Shown one piece after another: positions 9,558 to 22,058 of a DNA stretch of 64,000 bases. The notes beneath the pieces were generated by a model that saw only the letters and a list, made by a program, of their open reading frames with translations, made no database searches and had not been told where the DNA came from. Every line of letters starts with the position of its first letter. The first letter of the stretch is position 1. The DNA lies in contig NZ_KV917376.1 in NCBI RefSeq assembly GCF_002019695.1, forward strand, positions 2,130,386-2,194,385, written 5' to 3'. Position numbers and translations under genes: made by a program. Source of the stretch: Evansella clarkii. Lineage in GTDB: Bacteria; Bacillota; Bacilli; Bacillales; Salisediminibacteriaceae.

Positions 9558-9581
9558 CCTGTATAATTTTGTGGTTGACAA
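9551..9581. promoter_or_regulatory. BirA operator of bioY
   Basis: Perfect inverted repeat TTGTCAACC (9551-9559) and GGTTGACAA (9573-9581) with a 13-base centre. This matches the known Bacillus BirA operator arms TTGTTAACC/GGTTAACAA. One arm covers the -35 hexamer. A further half-site GGTTAACAA is at 9518-9526 beside the -10. Confidence 0.82.
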
Positions 9582-9690
9582 TAATAAAACGAAAGAATAA
9601 TATTTTATTTTTGCAAATATAATACTCTCGCATTATTTTACTTTGTAAGATATACAATTATAGAAACAAAGTGGAATGGGGAGAAAAAAA

Positions 9691-10473
9691 TTGATCAAAG
9701 CGGCGGCAGTACAGATAAATTCAGTATATGGATCTGCAAATGAAAATTTGAAAAAGGGGGTCGGTATGGTTAAAGAAGCGGCTGCGAATGGTGCGGAGCT
9801 TATATGTTTACCTGAGCTTTGGAATACTGGTTACGTATTAAATAATGAATTTCTAAATAAACTTGCGGAACCTCCTGAAGGGAAGACTATCTCTCTTTTT
9901 CGCCGGTTATCTGCAGAGTTGAACGTAGTTTTAATTATCCCTTTTGCAGAGCGGGGAGAGGATTCTTCTTATTATATATCAGCAGCAGTAATTGATAAGG
10001 ATGGGAGTTTAAAAGGAGTTCACCGAAAATCTCTGCTGTGGGGAAGGGAGAAAGAAGCTTTTCAGCCTGGAAAAAATGAGTATACAGTCTATAATACCTC
10101 TGTTGGAAGAGTAGGCGTTTTAATATGTTATGATGCTGAATTTCCGGAGCCGGCAAGAATCCTGGCATTAAAAAGCGCTGAAATTATTACTGTGCCATCT
10201 GTATGGAGTACAAAGGCGGAAAGAAGATGGGACATCCAGCTTCCTGCGAGAGCCCTGGACAATCAGGTGTATATACTCGGAGTGAATGCTTCAGGAGAAA
10301 ACCTTTGCGGAAAAAGCAAAGTAATTAACCCCTTCGGAAAAATTATAGGGGAAGCTCCCCGGAGTGAGGAACATATATTATATGGAAGGATTAATAAGGA
10401 TGAGATAAAACAGGCAAGAGAAGAGATTCCTTATCTGAAAGATTATCATTTGATATCGAAAAAGCATGAATAA
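9691..10473 (+). CDS. Carbon-nitrogen hydrolase (nitrilase superfamily)
   Basis: A 260-residue cytoplasmic amidase-like enzyme of the nitrilase superfamily. The Glu-Lys-Cys triad is visible in LPELWNTGY, VHRKSLLWGREKEAF and VGVLICYDAEFPEPARIL, and RALDNQVYILGVN is a typical downstream segment. The TTG at 9691 is favoured, giving MIKAAAVQIN, because GGGGAG stands seven bases upstream; ATG 9676 would add five residues with a poorer site. It is monocistronic. Likely substrates are small linear amides such as omega-amido acids or carbamoyl compounds, but the exact one is unknown. Confidence 0.87.
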   Translation: MIKAAAVQINSVYGSANENLKKGVGMVKEAAANGAELICLPELWNTGYVLNNEFLNKLAEPPEGKTISLFRRLSAELNVVLIIPFAERGEDSSYYISAAVIDKDGSLKGVHRKSLLWGREKEAFQPGKNEYTVYNTSVGRVGVLICYDAEFPEPARILALKSAEIITVPSVWSTKAERRWDIQLPARALDNQVYILGVNASGENLCGKSKVINPFGKIIGEAPRSEEHILYGRINKDEIKQAREEIPYLKDYHLISKKHE

Positions 10474-10489
10474 AAAGCAAATATATGAG

Positions 10490-10519
10490 CCCCGGAGTAA
10501 TCCGGGACCTTTTTATTTT
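10490..10519 (+). terminator. Terminator after the amidase gene
   Basis: CCCGGA-GTAA-TCCGGG stem-loop, followed two bases later by TTTTTATTTTT. Confidence 0.8.
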
Positions 10520-10689
10520 TGTATTGAGGTAATTTGAACTAAAATATAAAAAAAAATTTCAGAAAATAGAGGAGAAACGAGATATTTGCAGAATAATAAT
10601 ACAATATAAAAAATTAAGACTATTTGAATTTACTATAAGTTTATTTTATGTAAATTGAATTAGTTTTAAAAACTTAAGGGGGAAACGAA

Positions 10690-11541
10690 GTGAAAAAGAA
10701 ATTATTTTTATTTTCAACATTAGCCCTTGCTGTGACAACTATGGCAGCATGCGGCGGAAACGACTCACCAGCCGACGGGGACGCTAACGCTTCCAATAAC
10801 AATCAGGCTGACAATGCTGAGACTGATAACAACGGTAATACTGGTGGCAGTTTCGAGGGGGAGACTTTTACAGTCGCCACTGATACGAACTACGTACCGT
10901 TTGAGTTTCTGAATACAGAAACTAACGAAATGGAAGGCTTCGATATTGACCTTATCAATGCAATAGCTGAGAGAGTCGGTTTCGAAATTGACCTGGAAGT
11001 AGTAGAATTCGATGGAATTCTGGCTGGTATGGAAACCGGGCGTTATGATATCGGGATTGCCGGTATGACAATAACTGAGGAAAGAGCGGAAGTGTTTGAT
11101 TTTTCCGACCCATATTATGATGCGGGCTTAATCATAGCTGTTAGGGGAGATGAAGAAGAAATTCAGTCAGTTGACGATCTGGATGGACGGCCAGTTGCAA
11201 CCAGGGCTGCCACTACAAGTGAAAATTACCTCGAAGAAAATACTGATGCTGAAATCAGTTTATTCCCTGATATTGTAAATGCGTACCAGGATTTAAGGGC
11301 AGGCCGTGTAGACGCAGTAGTATATGACCTTCCTAACGTCCTGTACTATATTGACTCTGAAGCATTAGGGGAAATGAAAACAGTTGGAGATACACTTACT
11401 GGTGAGCAGTATGGTATTGCTTTCCCGGAAGGCTCTGAACTGAGAGAACCAGTTAACGAAGCACTGGCTGAACTGAAAGAAGATGGAACTTACGGAGATA
11501 TTTATGAAAAATGGTTTGGTGAACGCCCAGCAGGCGAGTAA
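10690..11541 (+). CDS. Polar amino acid ABC transporter, binding lipoprotein
   Basis: A 283-residue lipoprotein with GTG start after AAGGGGG, signal ending TTMAAC (lipidated Cys21), a short Asn/Asp linker and a type II periplasmic-binding fold (about 55-278). [52 protein letters not shown] and DAVVYDLPN are diagnostic of family 3 receptors for glutamine, cystine or similar amino acids. It is followed by permease and ATPase genes of the same system. An intercistronic stem-loop after this gene would favour extra binding protein over permease. Confidence 0.92.
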   Translation: MKKKLFLFSTLALAVTTMAACGGNDSPADGDANASNNNQADNAETDNNGNTGGSFEGETFTVATDTNYVPFEFLNTETNEMEGFDIDLINAIAERVGFEIDLEVVEFDGILAGMETGRYDIGIAGMTITEERAEVFDFSDPYYDAGLIIAVRGDEEEIQSVDDLDGRPVATRAATTSENYLEENTDAEISLFPDIVNAYQDLRAGRVDAVVYDLPNVLYYIDSEALGEMKTVGDTLTGEQYGIAFPEGSELREPVNEALAELKEDGTYGDIYEKWFGERPAGE

Positions 11542-11576
11542 ATTATCCTGCCATTAATAACATACTGCTCTATCTT

Positions 11577-11612
11577 CTGAAGCGCGACGAGTGGAAGCTT
11601 GTTGCGCTTCAG
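11577..11612 (+). other. Intercistronic stem-loop in ABC operon
   Basis: CTGAAGCGC (11577-11585) pairs perfectly with GCGCTTCAG (11604-11612) between the binding-protein and permease genes. There is no T run, so it more likely stabilises the 5' part of the message than terminates it. Confidence 0.6.
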
Positions 11613-11645
11613 GTTTCTAATAATAATGAGGAGGTCTATACATAC

Positions 11646-12314
11646 ATGTTAGGATTTATTGATATATTAAACAGTCCTCACTGGGCAAATACTCTTCCTT
11701 TTATATGGAGAGGGTTGCAGCTAACACTATATATTACCTTTGTAGGGGTTGCTATTGGCTTCGTTATCGGAAGTTTTGTGGGACTGGCCCGTCTTTCTAA
11801 AAACAAAGTTGTCTACGGGATTGCCACTGTATACATTGAATTAATCAGGGGAACTCCAATCCTTGTGCAGGCGTTAGTTTTATATTTTGCAATTGCTGAT
11901 ACATTTGGAATTAACTTTACTGCCACTACGGCTGGTATTATTGCGATTGCTATTAATGCTGGTGCTTATATTGCGGAAATCGTGCGTGGAGGGGTTGAAT
12001 CCATTGATAAAGGCCAAATGGAAGCTGGCAGATCAATTGGATTAAGCTCTGCTCAGACAATGCGTTATATTATCTGGCCACAGGCATTTAAGAGAATGAT
12101 TCCACCTTTGGGCAACCAGTTTATTATCAGTCTGAAAGATACCTCTATTTTTGCGATTATATCCCTCGGAGAGGTAACGTTCCTCATGAGACAATATGTA
12201 AGTACCACAGCCACGACTTTTGAACCGTACGTTATGCTGTGTTTAGCTTATTTAGTAATTACTATACCTGCCATGATTATTTTGAGGACTATTGAACGGA
12301 GGCTGGATGTTTAA
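11646..12314 (+). CDS. Polar amino acid ABC transporter, permease
   Basis: A 222-residue inner-membrane subunit of a polar amino acid uptake system. The HisM/GlnP hallmarks are [13 protein letters not shown] (about 62-74) and the EAA loop [21 protein letters not shown] (about 127-147), plus about five hydrophobic helices. GAGGAGGT lies upstream of ATG 11646. Its stop codon overlaps the start of the ATPase gene (TAATG), indicating translational coupling. It works with the genes on both sides. Confidence 0.93.
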   Translation: MLGFIDILNSPHWANTLPFIWRGLQLTLYITFVGVAIGFVIGSFVGLARLSKNKVVYGIATVYIELIRGTPILVQALVLYFAIADTFGINFTATTAGIIAIAINAGAYIAEIVRGGVESIDKGQMEAGRSIGLSSAQTMRYIIWPQAFKRMIPPLGNQFIISLKDTSIFAIISLGEVTFLMRQYVSTTATTFEPYVMLCLAYLVITIPAMIILRTIERRLDV

Positions 12315-13036
12315 TGATTAAAGTAACAGATCTGCATAAATCCTTCGGCGACCTTGAAGTTCTCAAGGGCCTTAACGCTGAAGTGAAAGAGAAGGAAGTT
12401 GTTTGTGTCATTGGCCCGTCGGGTTCGGGGAAAAGTACATTTTTACGCTGCTTAAATTTACTTGAAGAAATAACTTCAGGCGAAGTAATTATTGATGGAG
12501 AAAGACTCACTGATCCTAAAATAAATATTAATAAACTCAGATCCCAGGTAGGTATGGTATTTCAGCACTTTAATTTGTTCCCTCATAAAACAGTGCTGGA
12601 AAACGTAACACTGGGACCGCTTAAAGTAAAAGACATGAAGGCTGAGGAGGCAAATAAGCTCGCTAAGGAACTTCTGCAAAAAGTGGGGCTTTCCGATAAA
12701 GCGGATGTTTATCCGAAAAGTTTATCCGGCGGACAGAAACAGCGGGTAGCGATTGCCAGGGCGCTTGCCATGAGTCCTAAAGTAATGCTTTTCGATGAAC
12801 CTACTTCCGCTCTGGACCCTGAACTTGTAGGCGATGTACTTGAAGCTATGAAGGATCTTGCTAAAGAGGGCATGACCATGGTAGTGGTAACCCACGAAAT
12901 GGGTTTTGCTAAAGAAATGGGTGACAGAGTTATCTTTATGGATGAAGGAAAAATCATGGAGGAAGGAGATCCTCAGGTGATCTTCGATAACCCTCAGCAT
13001 CCGAGGACTCAGTCTTTCTTAAGTAAGGTGCTATAA
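12314..13036 (+). CDS. Polar amino acid ABC transporter, ATPase (GlnQ-like)
   Basis: A 240-residue ATP-binding subunit. Walker [10 protein letters not shown] (about 34-42), the Q-loop [13 protein letters not shown], signature [15 protein letters not shown], Walker [14 protein letters not shown] and the switch His in [12 protein letters not shown] are all intact. The sequence is closest in style to GlnQ/TcyC-type ATPases for polar amino acids. It is the third and last gene of the operon and is followed by a terminator. Confidence 0.95.
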   Translation: MIKVTDLHKSFGDLEVLKGLNAEVKEKEVVCVIGPSGSGKSTFLRCLNLLEEITSGEVIIDGERLTDPKININKLRSQVGMVFQHFNLFPHKTVLENVTLGPLKVKDMKAEEANKLAKELLQKVGLSDKADVYPKSLSGGQKQRVAIARALAMSPKVMLFDEPTSALDPELVGDVLEAMKDLAKEGMTMVVVTHEMGFAKEMGDRVIFMDEGKIMEEGDPQVIFDNPQHPRTQSFLSKVL

Positions 13037-13050
13037 TTGACTAACTCCTG

Positions 13051-13083
13051 AAAACGCCATTTTGTTGAAATGGCGTTTTTCTT
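13051..13083 (+). terminator. Terminator of the ABC operon
   Basis: AAAACGCCATTT pairs with AAATGGCGTTTT over a five-base loop, followed by T. Confidence 0.92.
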
Positions 13084-13380
13084 TACATTATAAAAAGGTA
13101 TAAAGTTTTTGCAGTGCGGTTGAAGTTCATAATACTCCGCAGAGAAAGTATTAATGTCCAGCTATTAGTGGAAATAGGACATCTAACTTCGCAGGGCGTG
13201 GTGTCTTCGGTGGTTGCAGAGGGAATGAAGAACTTTGCTGAAGACCCTTTCTTATTATATGGCTCACTAATCGTAGTGCTTATTATACAGCAGAGTAAGT
13301 AAAATGGTCGTGCACTATGTGAGAAGGGAGAGCATACTATTGAAGGTATGCAAGAGGTTCATTTACTCTGCAGAACGTAG

Positions 13381-13481
13381 AAAGCCCCCTTGGGGAGGGG
13401 AGTCTCTGTGGTAAATTGCTTGCTTAATGATAAGAAACATTCATCTCCCAAATTTACTTCGAAATGACCAGGGGCTTTTTA
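13381..13481 (+). ncRNA. Possible structured small RNA or terminator element
   Basis: The gene-poor stretch 13084-13669 contains this foldback. AAAGCCCC (13381-13388) pairs with GGGGCTTT (13471-13478), which is followed by T. Inside it GTAAATT pairs with AATTTAC, and GGGGAG can pair with CTCCC. It looks like an RNA of about 100 bases ending in an intrinsic terminator. No promoter or known family was recognised; it could simply be a decayed terminator. Confidence 0.35.
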
Positions 13482-13669
13482 ACTTAGCAAGGCAGATGTT
13501 TGAAGGAACTGGGCGTTAAAGTATTTTCTGTTTCCTTCCTTATATAACTCTATACAAAAAAAGAATAGCTGTCAGCTGTATTAAGGCAGTCTTCACTTGA
13601 CTACAATAAAAACAATTTTTATAATGGGGAATGTGTCAGAGATAAAAGCTAAGTTTTTTTAAAAAAGTA

Positions 13670-13698
13670 TTGCACAAGTATTATTATCGTGGTATAGT
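13670..13698 (+). promoter_or_regulatory. rrn promoter P1
   Basis: TTGCAC (13670-13675), 17-base spacer, TATAGT (13693-13698), about 240 bases before the mature 16S 5' end. Confidence 0.8.
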
Positions 13699-13762
13699 AT
13701 TACTTGTCGCCGAAAACCGAGCGGCTGAGCAAGCGATAAAAAAATTTTTCTGAAAAAAATTA

Positions 13763-13791
13763 TTGACTATCGCTTGTGAAAGTGTTATGAT
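13763..13791 (+). promoter_or_regulatory. rrn promoter P2
   Basis: TTGACT (13763-13768), 17-base spacer, TATGAT (13786-13791). Tandem P1/P2 promoters are usual for Bacillus rRNA operons. Confidence 0.82.
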
Positions 13792-13936
13792 AGTTAAGTC
13801 GCCAAAAACGACAAAACATTTTGACCTTTGAAAACTAAACAAAAAGCCAAGCGAAGTGGGATATTTTAAATATCCCGTCAATCGAAAGAGTAATCTTTCA
13901 AATTAAATGATGTCAGAGACATCAAACTCGTTTCAA

Positions 13937-15508
<1,572 letters not shown>

Positions 15509-15895
15509 AGGAGCTTAAAAGGCTCATACCTTTTTAAAGCTTCGCTTGGTACTTTTTGTTTAGTTTTGAGAGGTCATACTCTCAAAAATGATTTTCCTCT
15601 TTCCAGAGGAAGGTTATTCTTTTGCCCTTTGAAAACTGGATAACGATTAACTGATTGATGATCACCGGTTGTTTTAATTAAAAGTGCAAACTTTTAACGA
15701 GTACAACCGAGTGTCTTAGATAAGGCTAAATGTAGACGCCATAATTGCGTAAAAAACCTTTTATTAAGGTTTTTGCAAGGAGAACCAAGGAGATCGAGGA
15801 AACAAGCTTTCGAGTGACTGAGCGTATACCAATACGCGACAGGAACGAGAAGGCGCAGTTGACGAAGATATCCGACGGTTATCTGCCGCAAAAAC
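15509..15895 (+). other. 16S-23S spacer without tRNA genes
   Basis: Contains no tRNA-Ile or tRNA-Ala. The CCTTTGAAAACTGGATAACG motif at about 15625-15645 echoes the motif before 16S and is a likely processing/antitermination region. About 15777-15885 is a hairpin-rich segment (for example GCGTAT/ATACGC) in the style of Bacillaceae intergenic repeats. Confidence 0.75.
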
Positions 15896-18829
<2,934 letters not shown>

Positions 18830-18891
18830 ATAAGTCTTACTAAGCAAGATTATCAATCAGAAAAGTTATCCAGTTTTGAGAGGGCAACACG

Positions 18892-19013
18892 AAAAGCGTA
18901 AGCGCCTCGTACACGAGCGACAAGCACTGGAGGACCGGCAAGAAGAAGCAAGCATTTAAGCTTCGATTGACGGACCGAAGTGACCTCGAGCGAGTAGGCG
19001 CTGAAGCTAGACA
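18892..19013 (+). repeat. Bacillaceae-type hairpin repeat (family R1) in the 23S-5S spacer
   Basis: Begins AAAAGCGTAAGCGCCT and ends GGCGCTGAAGCTAGACA. A second copy lies at 47143-47262 on the minus strand and shares both ends and the internal GAGCGACAAGCACTGGA and GAAGTGACCTCGAGC blocks, but has a different middle. AGCGCCT pairs with AGGCGCT. This copy is transcribed as part of the rRNA precursor. Confidence 0.85.
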
Positions 19014-19029
19014 CCTTTCAATTACATAG

Positions 19030-19146
<117 letters not shown>

Positions 19147-19155
19147 CTTTTTATT

Positions 19156-19231
19156 GGGGCCTTAGCTCAGCTGGGAGAGCGCCTGCCTTGCACGCAGGAG
19201 GTCAGCGGTTCGATCCCGCTAGGCTCCACCA
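19156..19231 (+). tRNA. tRNA-Ala (UGC)
   Basis: Cloverleaf with anticodon loop CTTGCAC; CCA is encoded. First tRNA after 5S. Confidence 0.97.
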
Positions 19232-19261
19232 TATTTTTAATAGTATATAATGTGAATTTAT

Positions 19262-19338
19262 GGCGGTGTAGCTCAGCTGGCTAGAGCGTACGGTTCATAC
19301 CCGTGAGGTCGGGGGTTCGATCCCCTCCGCCGCTACCA
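19262..19338 (+). tRNA. tRNA-Met (CAU), elongator type
   Basis: Anticodon loop TTCATAC and encoded CCA. The sequence is the usual Bacillus elongator form starting GGCGGTGTAGC. Confidence 0.93.
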
Positions 19339-19350
19339 TATTTTTTCCAC

Positions 19351-19443
19351 GGAGGAATACCCAAGTCCGGCTGAAGGGATCGGTCTTGAAAACCGACAGG
19401 GGTGTCAAAGCCCGCGGGGGTTCGAATCCCTCTTCCTCCGCCA
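19351..19443 (+). tRNA. tRNA-Ser (UGA)
   Basis: 93 bases with the long variable arm of class II tRNAs; anticodon loop CTTGAAA; CCA encoded. Confidence 0.97.
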
Positions 19444-19446
19444 TTA

Positions 19447-19522
19447 GGTCCCGTGGTGTAGCGGTTAACATGCCTGCCTGTCACGCAGGAGATCGCGGGT
19501 TCGATTCCCGTCGGGACCGCCA
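19447..19522 (+). tRNA. tRNA-Asp (GUC)
   Basis: Anticodon loop CTGTCAC; CCA encoded. Confidence 0.97.
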
Positions 19523-19547
19523 TAATTATATTATTGAATTGTATAGT

Positions 19548-19632
19548 GGAGGGGTAGCGAAGTGGCTAAACGCGGCGGACTGTAAATCCGCTCCCTCCGG
19601 GTTCGGCGGTTCGAATCCGTCCCCCTCCACCA
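19548..19632 (+). tRNA. tRNA-Tyr (GUA)
   Basis: 85 bases, long variable arm, anticodon loop CTGTAAA; CCA encoded. Confidence 0.97.
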
Positions 19633-19638
19633 CTATAC

Positions 19639-19712
19639 AGGGGCATAGTTTAACGGTAGAACAGAGGTCTCCAAAACCTCCAGTGTGGGTTCGATTCCTA
19701 CTGCCCCTGCCA
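19639..19712 (+). tRNA. tRNA-Trp (CCA)
   Basis: Anticodon loop CTCCAAA; acceptor stem AGGGGCA/TGCCCCT; CCA encoded. Confidence 0.97.
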
Positions 19713-19733
19713 ATTTCAAACCGGTCTTAACAT

Positions 19734-19810
19734 GGCGGTTGTGGCGAAGTGGTTAACGCACCGGATTGTGGTTCCGGCATTCGTGGGTTCGATTCCCATC
19801 AGCCGCCCCA
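19734..19810 (+). tRNA. tRNA-His (GUG)
   Basis: Anticodon loop TTGTGGT; the extra G at position -1 faces C73 as expected for tRNA-His; CCA encoded. Confidence 0.97.
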
Positions 19811-19820
19811 TATTTATTAA

Positions 19821-19895
19821 TGGGCTATAGCCAAGCGGTAAGGCACCGGATTTTGATTCCGTGATTCGCAGGTTCGAATCCTGCTAGCCCAGCCA
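19821..19895 (+). tRNA. tRNA-Gln (UUG)
   Basis: Anticodon loop TTTTGAT; CCA encoded. Confidence 0.97.
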
Positions 19896-19902
19896 TTATT
19901 AA

Positions 19903-19977
19903 GCGGGAGTAGTTCAGTGGTAGAACACCACCTTGCCAAGGTGGGGGTCGCGAGTTCGAATCTCGTCTTCCGCTCCA
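19903..19977 (+). tRNA. tRNA-Gly (GCC)
   Basis: Anticodon loop TTGCCAA; CCA encoded. Confidence 0.97.
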
Positions 19978-19980
19978 TAA

Positions 19981-20057
19981 GCGCCCGTAGCTCAATTGGA
20001 TAGAGCGTTTGACTACGGATCAAAAGGTTAGGGGTTCGACTCCTCTCGGGCGCGCCA
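19981..20057 (+). tRNA. tRNA-Arg (ACG)
   Basis: Anticodon loop CTACGGA; CCA encoded. Confidence 0.97.
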
Positions 20058-20071
20058 TTTTATTTTTATTA

Positions 20072-20102
20072 GCGGGTGTAGTTTAGTGGTAAAACCTCAG
20101 CC
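20072..20102 (+). pseudogene. Duplicated 5' half of tRNA-Gly, truncated by repeat R3
   Basis: These 31 bases are identical to the first 31 bases of the intact tRNA-Gly at 20227-20257. They stop inside the anticodon arm, where the R3 element begins with ACGAGC. It cannot form a tRNA. It lies within the tRNA transcription unit, so a tRNA-half/element RNA would be made. Confidence 0.92.
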
Positions 20103-20182
20103 ACGAGCAAAGCATCTATGAAACGGCAGCGAGTTGTCTCGACGGATATACTTCTAAGCATTAACTTGCAGAGGAAGAGACA
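20103..20182 (+). repeat. Structured repeat R3, copy A (tRNA-Gly)
   Basis: 80 bases from ACGAGC (20103) to GAGACA (20177-20182). TGTCTC starts 32 bases after the left end and can pair with GAGACA. The same spacing and ends occur at 20747, 31332 (minus) and 41411. About 44 bases of unrelated sequence follow before the intact tRNA-Gly. Confidence 0.85.
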
Positions 20183-20226
20183 TGTCAGAGCGGGACAAGC
20201 AATTGAAGTCTAATTTATATAATAAT

Positions 20227-20300
20227 GCGGGTGTAGTTTAGTGGTAAAACCTCAGCCTTCCAAGCTGATGTCGTGAGTTCGATTCTCATCACCCGCTCCA
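20227..20300 (+). tRNA. tRNA-Gly (UCC)
   Basis: Intact 74-base tRNA, anticodon loop CTTCCAA, CCA encoded. Its 5' half is duplicated at 20072-20102. Confidence 0.96.
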
Positions 20301-20339
20301 CTATTTTCAACCACATATTGAATACTTAATATATATAGT

Positions 20340-20416
<77 letters not shown>

Positions 20417-20423
20417 TAGTTAT

Positions 20424-20499
20424 TCCACAGTAGCTCAGTTGGTAGAGCAATCGGCTGTTAACCGATCGGTCGCAGGTTCGAGTCCTGCCTGTGGAGCCA
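20424..20499 (+). tRNA. tRNA-Asn (GUU)
   Basis: Anticodon loop CTGTTAA; CCA encoded. Confidence 0.97.
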
Positions 20500-20503
20500 T
20501 TAT

Positions 20504-20594
20504 GGAGAAGTACTCAAGTGGCTGAAGAGGCGCCCCTGCTAAGGGTGTAGGTCGCGTAAGCGGCGCGAGGGTTCAAATCCCTCCTTCTCCGCCA
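20504..20594 (+). tRNA. tRNA-Ser (GCU)
   Basis: 91 bases, class II long variable arm, anticodon loop CTGCTAA; CCA encoded. Confidence 0.97.
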
Positions 20595-20613
20595 GTTAAT
20601 ATACTTTTTGATT

Positions 20614-20688
20614 GGCCCGTTGGTCAAGTGGTTAAGACACCGCCCTTTCACGGCGGTAACACGGGTTCGAATCCCGTACGGGTCACCA
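20614..20688 (+). tRNA. tRNA-Glu (UUC)
   Basis: Anticodon loop CTTTCAC; CCA encoded. Confidence 0.97.
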
Positions 20689-20725
20689 TTTATATTTTAT
20701 TAGTTTCCTATATAGATTGTATTTA

Positions 20726-20746
20726 CTGCGAGCCATTAGCTCAGTT
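20726..20746 (+). pseudogene. Duplicated 5' end of tRNA-Lys, truncated by repeat R3
   Basis: Twenty-one bases are identical to 20887-20907, which includes the first 17 bases of the intact tRNA-Lys. Upstream similarity is weaker, extending about 10 bases. The copy breaks in the D-loop directly at the ACGAGC end of R3. Confidence 0.88.
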
Positions 20747-20826
20747 ACGAGCGTTTACTACACGCCAATGCATCGAGTTGTTTCGACGCATGAACTACAT
20801 AGCAATGCTCGGAAGAGGAAGAAACA
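20747..20826 (+). repeat. Structured repeat R3, copy B (tRNA-Lys)
   Basis: 80 bases. ACGAGC at 20747, TGTTTC at 20779 (32 bases on), GAAACA at 20821-20826. The TGTTTC/GAAACA stem replaces the TGTCTC/GAGACA stem of copy A, a compensatory change. A further 60 bases follow, including CGTCCGTAAGCT, which is shared with copy C. Confidence 0.85.
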
Positions 20827-20890
20827 GGTAAGACAGCGGAGCGAAGCATCGTCCGTAAGCTACATGAAAAAACATCATTGAATATGCTGC

Positions 20891-20966
20891 GAGCCATTAG
20901 CTCAGTTGGTAGAGCATCTGACTTTTAATCAGAGGGTCGAAGGTTCGAGTCCTTCATGGCTCACCA
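20891..20966 (+). tRNA. tRNA-Lys (UUU)
   Basis: Intact 76-base tRNA, anticodon loop CTTTTAA, CCA encoded. Last tRNA of the array. Confidence 0.97.
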
Positions 20967-20979
20967 TTTTATTTAAAAC

Positions 20980-21007
20980 GACTTGTATCTTCAAGTCTTT
21001 TTTTTAT
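20980..21007 (+). terminator. Terminator of the rrn-tRNA operon
   Basis: GACTTG-TATCTT-CAAGTC stem-loop followed by eight or more T. Confidence 0.88.
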
Positions 21008-21031
21008 TGATGAACATTAAAATTAACTACA

Positions 21032-21071
21032 CAAAAAGAGGCTCTCACTTATAAAGTGGCAGCCTCTTTTC
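21032..21071 (-). terminator. Terminator of the lipoprotein gene
   Basis: AAAAGAGGCT with AGCCTCTTTT arms; an inner GCCAC/GTGAG stem extends it. T run on the minus strand. Confidence 0.85.
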
Positions 21072-21077
21072 CTTTAA

Positions 21078-21917
21078 TTAAAAATTCCCCATTGCATCTT
21101 CCTCTGAAAGTTCTTCTGCATTTTCGATGATTTCCTGAGGCACTTCAAATTCTTCCAGTTCATTAAAGCTGCTGAAAGACATATCTGCATTTTGTTCCAG
21201 CGTCATTGATTGTCCGAGCATCTCAATAGTCATATTAATAAAAACAGTAGCTTCAGCAGGATGGAATGTCTCTTTATCTATGAAAATCTCATACACGAGC
21301 TCATGGATTTCTAATTCAGACATCATTTGAGTAAATATTTCATCCATACCGTCCCCGGCTATGTTTCCAATCTGCTCAACAATCTCTTTCATTTCTTCCC
21401 CATCACCAGCAAGGTTGAGTATAAAATAATTCTCATCCTCTTCAAGAGAAAGCTCACTAATATTATCCTGAAATGCTATCAGCTGTTCAGAAGGACTCAT
21501 CTGAGCTTCAGACATAGAAAGAATATCCTCCATTAGATTTTCAGGATATTTCATCCATTCGCCTGTTAAGGGGTCTTCCATAAATAATCCATGTTCCTCA
21601 GAGAAATACGATTCATAAGACATTTCTCCACCTAACTCACCCATATCCATCGTTGTTTTCTGATAAAAAACAGATGGCTCAACTAAAACATCTGCTTCCG
21701 TACTCATATCAAAGGACATACTTTCTTCATCCATACCCATAGTCTGCTGAACTTCTGTAACAAAAGAGTAGCTCTCGATTTCTTCTGCTGCTGCGGCCGA
21801 GTTACTAAGGATCTCTTCCAGGGAGATATCTCCTTCTCCTGTGGCTTCGCTCTCACCGCATGCGGACATAAGAGTCAACAGACCGCATGCAAGTATGAGC
21901 GATAGATTTTTTTTCAT
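21078..21917 (-). CDS. DUF6612-type lipoprotein
   Basis: A 279-residue lipoprotein: lipobox LMSAC with Cys20, then a strongly acidic mature region. The pattern of an N-terminal helix with NSAAAAEEIESYSF, then alternating Met/Glu-rich strands (TTMDMG, YFSEEHGLFMEDP, EWMKYPE) and ELEIHELVYEIFIDKETFHPAEATV, resembles the DUF6612/LppX-like family of Bacillaceae surface lipoproteins that form a half-barrel able to hold hydrophobic molecules. The start has GGAGG upstream. It is monocistronic. The function is unknown; lipid or cell-envelope binding is only inferred. Confidence 0.72.
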   Translation of the reverse strand: MKKNLSLILACGLLTLMSACGESEATGEGDISLEEILSNSAAAAEEIESYSFVTEVQQTMGMDEESMSFDMSTEADVLVEPSVFYQKTTMDMGELGGEMSYESYFSEEHGLFMEDPLTGEWMKYPENLMEDILSMSEAQMSPSEQLIAFQDNISELSLEEDENYFILNLAGDGEEMKEIVEQIGNIAGDGMDEIFTQMMSELEIHELVYEIFIDKETFHPAEATVFINMTIEMLGQSMTLEQNADMSFSSFNELEEFEVPQEIIENAEELSEEDAMGNF

Positions 21918-22058
21918 AATAAAACCTCCATTTTTTTAGTACATTCTGCTTTACGATCACAATATAAAAAGGTTTCATTATTCAGTAAGTACTGTCGTCT
22001 ATTTTAACATATTTAACCAGAAGATGGAATTTTTAGGGTGAATAATGAAAGGGTTTCT

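Noticed and set aside
13114-13302. 62-codon plus-strand frame after the amino acid ABC operon
   Set aside because: No ribosome binding site, no recognisable motif and composition unlike neighbouring genes.
20072-20182. Group I intron inside the tRNA-Gly anticodon loop
   Set aside because: The element follows a truncated tRNA copy and the 3' half is not resumed after it; an entire second tRNA follows instead.
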